DNA of 23,237 nt from Russula earlei (taxonomy: Eukaryota > Basidiomycota > Agaricomycetes > Russulales > Russulaceae): contig JAGFNK010000740.1 in the NCBI GenBank assembly GCA_025769875.1, forward strand, positions 1 to 23,237. Reading direction: 5' to 3'. Below, piece by piece: positions 17,948 to 23,237 of the stretch (positions within the stretch are counted from its first letter, which is position 1; every line of letters begins with the position of its first letter). The notes under the pieces were generated by a model. It ran no database searches. It was not told where the DNA came from and saw only the letters and a program-made list of their open reading frames with translations. The translations under genes were made by a program, and so were the position numbers.

Positions 17948-19618
17948 ATGACCTCAATGGCCAGAGACTGGAGATACAAGGGCCAAGGGAAGCCTTCTGA
18001 ACAAGGATTGGCAAAACTCAGACTTCCATTCAGGATAACCCTGGATACCGACATTGCTCTAGTTCCAGAGCAATTCAGAGAGAACACTCTATTCTTACGA
18101 CTCGGGACAGATTCCACTCCATGGACTGGGTTCTTTGCACCCTACAAACAAGCAAAGGTAGCCCTTGCAACACTCTATGGAGTGTGGTTCGAAGTCGAAT
18201 GGCGTGAAGACTACTTCACGGCCGTACGCGTCGCACGCCCAATTTTTGAACTGACATTTGATCCTCTTCCAGGACTGGACATGGACGCACTGGTTGCCTC
18301 AGGAACACCAGTACCACACTCCTCTCGAGCTTCAACCCCAGCACCCGCAGAAGCGATGGAACAAGAACCCCCCACGACAACTCAAGTCCGCATCGCCGAC
18401 AACGAACCAGAAGCACCCGTTCCCCAGCAACTCACGTCGTCCGGTACGACGCGAGCCTTTCCCCAACCCAGTCAATTCCAAGGCTTCGGAGGACATGGAA
18501 GACGACCCCTGAGCCCTGATCCCGATGACTATGACACACACGCCAATTATGGTCACGATGTACGCTCCTCCGACAACGGAAAACTTGAAGGCATTCCCCC
18601 AAAAGCCTTCAATGGCAACAGGGCCCGCACCCACATCTTCCTAAAAGCGTTCCATAGGTTCATGACCTTAAATCATGACAGCAAGATCGCGCGCGACCCC
18701 ACCAAGAAATGTGCGTACTTCCTGTCACTCCTTGAGGGACCGGATGTCGAAGGCTGGGTCGAAACTATGGATGAATGGCTACAAGAAATCATTGACGACC
18801 CTGAAGAACTCCCCTTTGGTCTCAATGCCTGGCAGGCCATGCAACAGAAATTCAAACACGCATTTGTCGACTACGTGGAACGCGAACGCACGCAAGATCG
18901 ACTCCGAGAGTTGAAAATGAAGGATAACAACCTAGACGGCTACATTTCAGCCTTCCAAGTCCTCGCAAAACGCACAGGACTTTTCACGAACGACCCGACC
19001 GTTATGCGACTGTTCGCATGTGGTCTTCCTAAGCCACTAGTCGAAGCATGCATCAATTTCGAAGATCCAACTTCCTTCAACGATTGGATCAGCGCGGCAC
19101 AAAAACAACATCGCGTCTGGATGCGCCGACGAGCGGTTCTAACAGACCATGCTAACACCCACAACAGAAACACCAACTCGAACACCAACCGCCCTTGGGC
19201 CCGCCTTTCAAATTGGGGCACGCGCGGCAACACCACCAATAATGCCACCGCACCGCGCGCTCGCCTCCCACCATGTGACCCAAACGCAATGGACACCAGC
19301 GCAGGCACCGCTTGCAAAGCAGTCACTGAGGCCGAAAAGCAGAAACACCGAGAAGAAGGAAGGTGTTTCTACTGCTCTCTTCGAGGACACTTGGCCTGCG
19401 ACTGCCCCACAAAGCCGAAACACGAAACAACTCGTGCACATGCCACAAACATGGCTACCACCACATCCGAATCCTCTGTCGTGGAAGTAATTGAAGAAAA
19501 TATGGCCGACAAACTCGCAAAGGCAGCAAAGGCACTATTGGAAGAGGAAAGAGAAGCCTTCATTAAGGCCCTGATGGGAGATGATGAGGATAAAGAAAAG
19601 GATCTTTCGGACGCTTGA
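17948..19618 (+). CDS. Gag polyprotein of the Ty3/gypsy element
   Basis: Forms the virus-like particle that packages element RNA. One unbroken frame of 556 residues starts at ATG 17948, the first good ATG after the LTR region. The N-terminal third (to about residue 125) is a globular region of unknown fold. A Ser/Pro/Thr/Gln-rich linker follows (about 125-215). The retrotransposon Gag core is at about 225-400, with FLKAFHRFMTLNHDS, KCAYFLSLLEGPDVEGW, TQDRLRELKMKDNNLDGYI and FACGLPKPLVEA. A CCHC zinc knuckle sits at 473-486 (CFYCSLRGHLACDC; C473, C476, H481, C486), for RNA binding. The C-terminus is acidic with Glu/Lys-rich helix. It ends at TGA 19616, overlapping an open pol frame from 19575. 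This is the only intact frame of the element. Confidence 0.9.
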   Translation: MTSMARDWRYKGQGKPSEQGLAKLRLPFRITLDTDIALVPEQFRENTLFLRLGTDSTPWTGFFAPYKQAKVALATLYGVWFEVEWREDYFTAVRVARPIFELTFDPLPGLDMDALVASGTPVPHSSRASTPAPAEAMEQEPPTTTQVRIADNEPEAPVPQQLTSSGTTRAFPQPSQFQGFGGHGRRPLSPDPDDYDTHANYGHDVRSSDNGKLEGIPPKAFNGNRARTHIFLKAFHRFMTLNHDSKIARDPTKKCAYFLSLLEGPDVEGWVETMDEWLQEIIDDPEELPFGLNAWQAMQQKFKHAFVDYVERERTQDRLRELKMKDNNLDGYISAFQVLAKRTGLFTNDPTVMRLFACGLPKPLVEACINFEDPTSFNDWISAAQKQHRVWMRRRAVLTDHANTHNRNTNSNTNRPWARLSNWGTRGNTTNNATAPRARLPPCDPNAMDTSAGTACKAVTEAEKQKHREEGRCFYCSLRGHLACDCPTKPKHETTRAHATNMATTTSESSVVEVIEENMADKLAKAAKALLEEEREAFIKALMGDDEDKEKDLSDA

Positions 19619-21044
19619 GCATTACGGCGATTGCTCAAGCTTTAGGTATCGATCCCATGTACAAGTCCCAAAGAAAGTCAATATCAGTGATGACTACTAT
19701 TTACATCGGATCGAACAAAGCCGAAAAGAAGCCCTAATAGACAGTGGGGCTACTGAATGCTTCATATCTCCCAAATTGACAAAGGAATTACGCCTGCAAA
19801 CCAGAGAACTAATCCCAACCAGAAATGTCAAAAATGTCGACGGAACGCTTAACCGCTTAGGAAAAGTCACCCAAACAGTCCAGCTAGAACTGAAGCTACT
19901 GGGACAAAAGCATATACATCAATTCCTGGTTGCAGACATAGGGCAAGACGATATCATCCTAGGATATCCATTCCTAGAATCAACTAACCCAAAAATAAAT
20001 TGGTCCAGAGGAACCGTTGTAGGAAGGGTCACCCTCAAAGGAGACCAAGAAACTCCAGCATGGATCAAGACATTAGTAGACTGGGAAGAAGGCGATGAGC
20101 TATGGCTACAAACCCAAATACGTAAACTTACCATAGCACAACAACTAGCAGAATCACAAATACAGGATAAACCAAAAACCTGGCAAGAAATAGTTCCTCA
20201 TCAATATCACCAATATGGACAAGTATTCATGGAACAAGAGTCAGAAAGGTTCCCTGGACCAAGAAAATGGGATCATGCCATTGACTTAAAATCAGACGCT
20301 CCGACAACGATCAACTGCAGAGTATACCCCCTTTCACCAAAGGAAAAGGAAGAGCAAGAGAAATTCTTTGAACAAAACCTACGACTTAAACAAATAAGAA
20401 GATCCAACTCACCATACGCCAGTGGATTCTTCCTTATAAAAAAGAAAGACGGAAAATTTCGACTTCATGCTTTAGCAGGAAAAGAACTCTTTACCAAATT
20501 CGACGTTAGATGGGGCTATAACAACATTCAGATCAAAGAAGGAGACGAATGGAAAGCAGCCTTCAAGACCAGTAACGGGCTGTTCGAACCTACAGTAATG
20601 TTCTTCGGACTAACGAATTCCCCAGCCACCTTTCAAACTATGATGGACGACATTTTTCAAGAAGAGCTCACACAAGGATGGTTGAAAATCTACATGGATG
20701 ACATCATCATTGCTACACAAAATGATGAAACAGAACACACATTCAAAGTCAACCACATACTGTCTAAATTGAAACAACACGATCTTTATCTTAAACCAGA
20801 AAAGTGTCAATTCCACAAGAAGAAGGTAGAATACCTCGGAGTAATCATAGGAGAAGGAAAAATAACTATGGACCCCGTCAAAGTCAAGGGAATTAAAGAC
20901 TGGCCAACCCCATCAACACTAAAAGAAGTCAGAAGTTTCCTAGGATTTTGTAACTTTTATTGAAATTTTATACCCAACTTTTCCATGAAGGCAAGACCAC
21001 TAAACGACTTAACAAAGAAAAACAAACAATGGGAATGGATGACA

Positions 21045-22012
21045 AAGGAGGATCATGTCAAGACTCACTGTTGAACTATCCAGTTCAAGAGCGAGGGATA
21101 AGCTCGAAGACGAGTCGATAGATGTCCAAGACCGCGTGGGCAAGAAGTAGAGTCCAGAGTAGCAACAGATACCAGAGAGGTACTGTTACTGTGAGAGTCG
21201 AACAATCATGCAGGGAAGAGGCCAGGGGTAGTCACAAGGGGATGGTCCTTAAAGGAGTATCCCAGGGATAGAGAGTGCCGTAAACAAATGGACAGTCTGA
21301 GGACTGTCCGCTACTTTATTGAGCGCTTATATACTACAAGAGAACTGCTAAATAGGGAACAAGTCATAACCTTGTTATCAAGCACCATAGAGTGATGAGT
21401 AAGAAGTCAGAGGACGCTTACTGAGCATGCTCAGTCATGCTCAGTAAGCTGCTGAGTAAGAAGCTTCTCTTGATGAGTAAGAGCTTCCATTGTCCATGTG
21501 TTCACTGCTTTAGTGCACGTGCAAGCACCTGATTCATTCCTGTTAGTTAGTTTAGGGCTGGTCATTTGAGGACTTGTAGTTTTGTTAGGGAATAGTGTTG
21601 TCTTATAAGGCCCTTATATAGTTCTATTAGGGTCCTTAGAGTCGACCCTAATACTTCTATTGAGGTCCTTAGTGTTGCCTTATAGTTCATTCTATAGTTA
21701 TTAGAGTTGGTCTAATAACGCGGTTGTATGGCCTTTGATACTAGGTTAGTACCTATTGTAGAGTTCCTAGGGTCGTTCCAAAGGGTCCTTAGAAAGGCCC
21801 TAATGCTGTCTTTTGTTGCTAGAAGGGTTGCCTTTAAGTGGGGCTTGCTGTATGTCGATTGTGCCGAGAATCGCTCGCGCAACAATGCGCGCGCGATATT
21901 GTGGACACCTCTACTCACCCCTTTTGCTCGTGTGAACAGGGTGACACCATAGAGGCTGGGGTTTCCTCCTATAAGGAAGGGTCCTTCAAGGGCCCTCTCC
22001 GGAGAATGGTTC
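21045..22012 (-). mobile_element. Nested insertion: LTR flanked on both sides by internal LTR-element sequence
   Basis: Inserted into gypsy pol; ATGACA occurs at both edges (21039-21044 and 22013-22018). Removing the insert plus one repeat joins the reading WEWMT to DQAFQIL in the correct frame. On the minus strand the core 21069-21907 looks like an 839-bp LTR: it starts TGTCCACA, ends TTCAACA, and has TATATAAG (complement 21327-21334) and AATAAA (complement 21315-21320). Before it, at 21908-21925, lies a purine tract AAAAGGGGTGAGTAGAGG, like a polypurine tract. After it are 24 bp (21045-21068) that would be the primer-binding side. So one LTR is flanked by both internal ends. The parent family is not recognised, and the LTR borders are inferred from TG...CA ends. 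Confidence 0.6.
21417..21448. repeat. Inverted repeat within the nested LTR, 13-bp arms
   Basis: Arms CTTACTGAGCATG (21417-21429) and CATGCTCAGTAAG (21436-21448) are perfect complements with a 6-nt spacer; the 16 bp ACTGAGCATGCTCAGT inside is itself a perfect palindrome. Direct repeats of GATGAGTAAGA flank it (about 21395 and 21472). It would sit in the LTR's U3 promoter region on the minus strand. Confidence 0.85.
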
Positions 22013-23237
22013 ATGACAGATCAAGCCTTTCAAATCCTGAAAGAAACTTGTGTATCCTATCCTGTACTCCACACTCCAGACTGGACAAAGCAATTCATTC
22101 TAGACACTGACGCGTCAGGATTCGCCATAGGAGCAGTCATATCCCAAGAATATGAAGATGGTTTACACCCAATTGCATACTATTCTAGGACGTTATTAGA
22201 TGCGGAAAGAAACTACGATGCTCATGACAAAGAATTAGCAGCAGTGATCTTTGGATTAAAAAGTGGACGACCATTCTTCCTAGGAGCTGACAAACCAGTC
22301 AGAATAAGAACAGACCACAAAAATCTCACTTACTTCAAAGAACCACAGAAATTAACAGGACGACAAGCCAGATGGATGCAATACATGCAAGACTTTAATA
22401 TTACCATGGAACACGTCCCTGGACACATGCACACTATTGCCGACACACTTTCTCGTCGCAAAGACCTTAACAAGGGGGTAGAAGAACAAAAAACCACTTT
22501 ACTACCACCTGAAATCTTCGCAAGAAAAAACCTACCTACCAGACAAACCTGACAAACGACGAGAAATTCTGAGACAATTTCACGACACCCCTTTTGCAGG
22601 ACACCCAGGAATAGCCAACACCTGGGATTTAGTCAAACAACACTACGAAGGACCTAGATTACGACAATTCATAGAACAATATGTCAAAGGTTGCGCCAAA
22701 TGCCAAGAATCCAAAACCAATATACCTAGAAAGAAAGCCATGACTTTTCCACTCAACACACACGTTAAACAAGGCCCCTTTCAATACGTATCAATGGACC
22801 TTATCACCGACCTACCCAAATCAGAAGGGTTTGACAGTGTCCTTACCATAGTTTGACCAAGGATGCTCCAAAGCAACAAAATTCATCCCATGCAACAAAA
22901 TGATCGATGGAACAGGTGTCGCACATGAGTATCTGAAACACCTCGTGCCCTGGTTCGGCATCCCCAAAAGAATCATCTCCGACAGGGACCCTCGATTCGC
23001 ATCAAACTTCTCCAAAGCCTTATGTAAAAACCTAGGCATCAAACAAAACATGTCTACCGCGTTCCACCCCCAACCGATGGACAGACAGAAAGGATGAATG
23101 CATGGCTAGAACAATACCTAAGACCCTGGACCACGACTCACCACATTCCTGGGCAAAAAATGCTCCTTTGGCAGAATACGCACAACTCATGGAAACATGA
23201 AACATCACGAAGATCACCACACGAACTCCTCATGGGA

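Larger units (their letters stand above)
17378..23237 (+). mobile_element. Ty3/gypsy LTR retrotransposon, defective, cut by the window end
   Basis: Domain order is gag, protease, reverse transcriptase, RNase H, integrase, the Ty3/gypsy order (Copia has integrase before reverse transcriptase). The probable 5' LTR begins near TGTCACAAG at 17378, has a TATA box at 17562 and a hairpin at 17581-17609; its 3' end and the primer-binding site are not certain. gag is intact; pol is dead through frameshifts, a stop, two deletions and a nested 968-bp insertion. The 3' LTR lies outside the window, so age by LTR divergence cannot be judged. Confidence 0.9.
19575..23237 (+). pseudogene. Broken pol of the Ty3/gypsy element (protease, RT, RNase H, integrase)
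   Basis: Protease: ALIDSGATECFI (catalytic DSGA, Asp at 19740). The pre-protease sequence (MYKSQRKSISVMTTIYIG) is in the -1 frame relative to gag, and one base is missing near 19730. RT: fingers (PYASGFFLIKKKDGK), palm (KFDVRWGYNNIQIKEGDEWK, FFGLTNSPATFQTMM) and the active site YMDD at 20691-20702; about 30 residues, including the DYR.LN motif, are absent at about 20461-20476. A TGA stop (20961) interrupts the thumb region. RNase H resumes at 22013 with ILDTDASGFAIGAV, HDKELAAVIFGLK, RIRTDHKNLTYF and HTIADTLSRR. The RNase H-integrase spacer is shortened with a frame change near 22535. Integrase has the HHCC finger (HDTPFAGHPG to GCAKCQ) and MDLITDLPK; an extra T at 22852-22854 gives a stop, then IISDRDPRFASNF, a base loss near 23071 and further indels to the window end. 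Confidence 0.9.

Noticed and set aside
17718..17951. Open frame between the LTR TATA box and gag, considered as an extra gene
   Set aside because: It lies in the LTR/leader region, lacks any domain, and overlaps the gag start in another frame.
22900..23097. Separate small open frame in the integrase region
   Set aside because: It is the integrase core reading (IISDRDPRF) isolated by the frameshifts on either side, not an independent gene.

Overview
The window reads as nuclear DNA of a mushroom-forming basidiomycete (Agaricomycetes). The evidence is: short introns (about 49-67 nt in all but one case) with GT...AG ends that rejoin conserved proteins exactly; an F-box/leucine-rich gene of the type expanded in these fungi; two membrane-protein families that I know mainly from Agaricomycetes; a Ty3/gypsy retrotransposon; and repeat copies that differ mainly by CpG to TpG/CpA transitions. 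This is inference from sequence reading; no database was searched.

Layout. 1-3100 holds no convincing gene. It has a C-rich low-complexity Ser/Thr/Ala/Pro tract (about 1290-2230) between two clusters of GGTCC-type inverted repeats, then four 23-bp tandem repeats. 3177-3725 is an intact three-exon Hsp20 small heat-shock gene with a TATA box. 3986-4524 may hold the 3' end of an unidentified minus-strand gene. 4994-6830 holds two head-to-tail copies (about 0.92 kb each) of a minus-strand, polyadenylated retro-sequence. 8095-9733 is the translation elongation factor 1-gamma gene, six exons, with one extra T breaking the frame in the conserved C-terminal domain. 10633-11653 is a six-exon membrane protein. 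12100-13466 is a badly decayed pseudogene of a second, larger membrane-protein family. 14240-15797 is an intact F-box gene.

From about 16350 onward the DNA is mostly mobile. A GGTTTCC-rich repeat (16355-16912) is followed by a Ty3/gypsy element: probable 5' LTR region, intact gag, and a pol broken by stops, indels and deletions. A 968-bp piece of another LTR element, flanked by ATGACA repeats, sits inside pol. The gypsy element runs off the right edge in integrase.

The cellular genes are unrelated housekeeping or lineage-specific genes and do not form a pathway or cluster. I found no defence system, CRISPR array, biosynthetic cluster or other clearly new system. The most useful observations are the eEF1B-gamma frameshift, the decayed membrane-protein gene with an 8-bp duplication scar, the CpG-decayed tandem retrocopies, the perfect 13-bp hairpin just after the LTR TATA box, and the odd internal-LTR-internal insertion.
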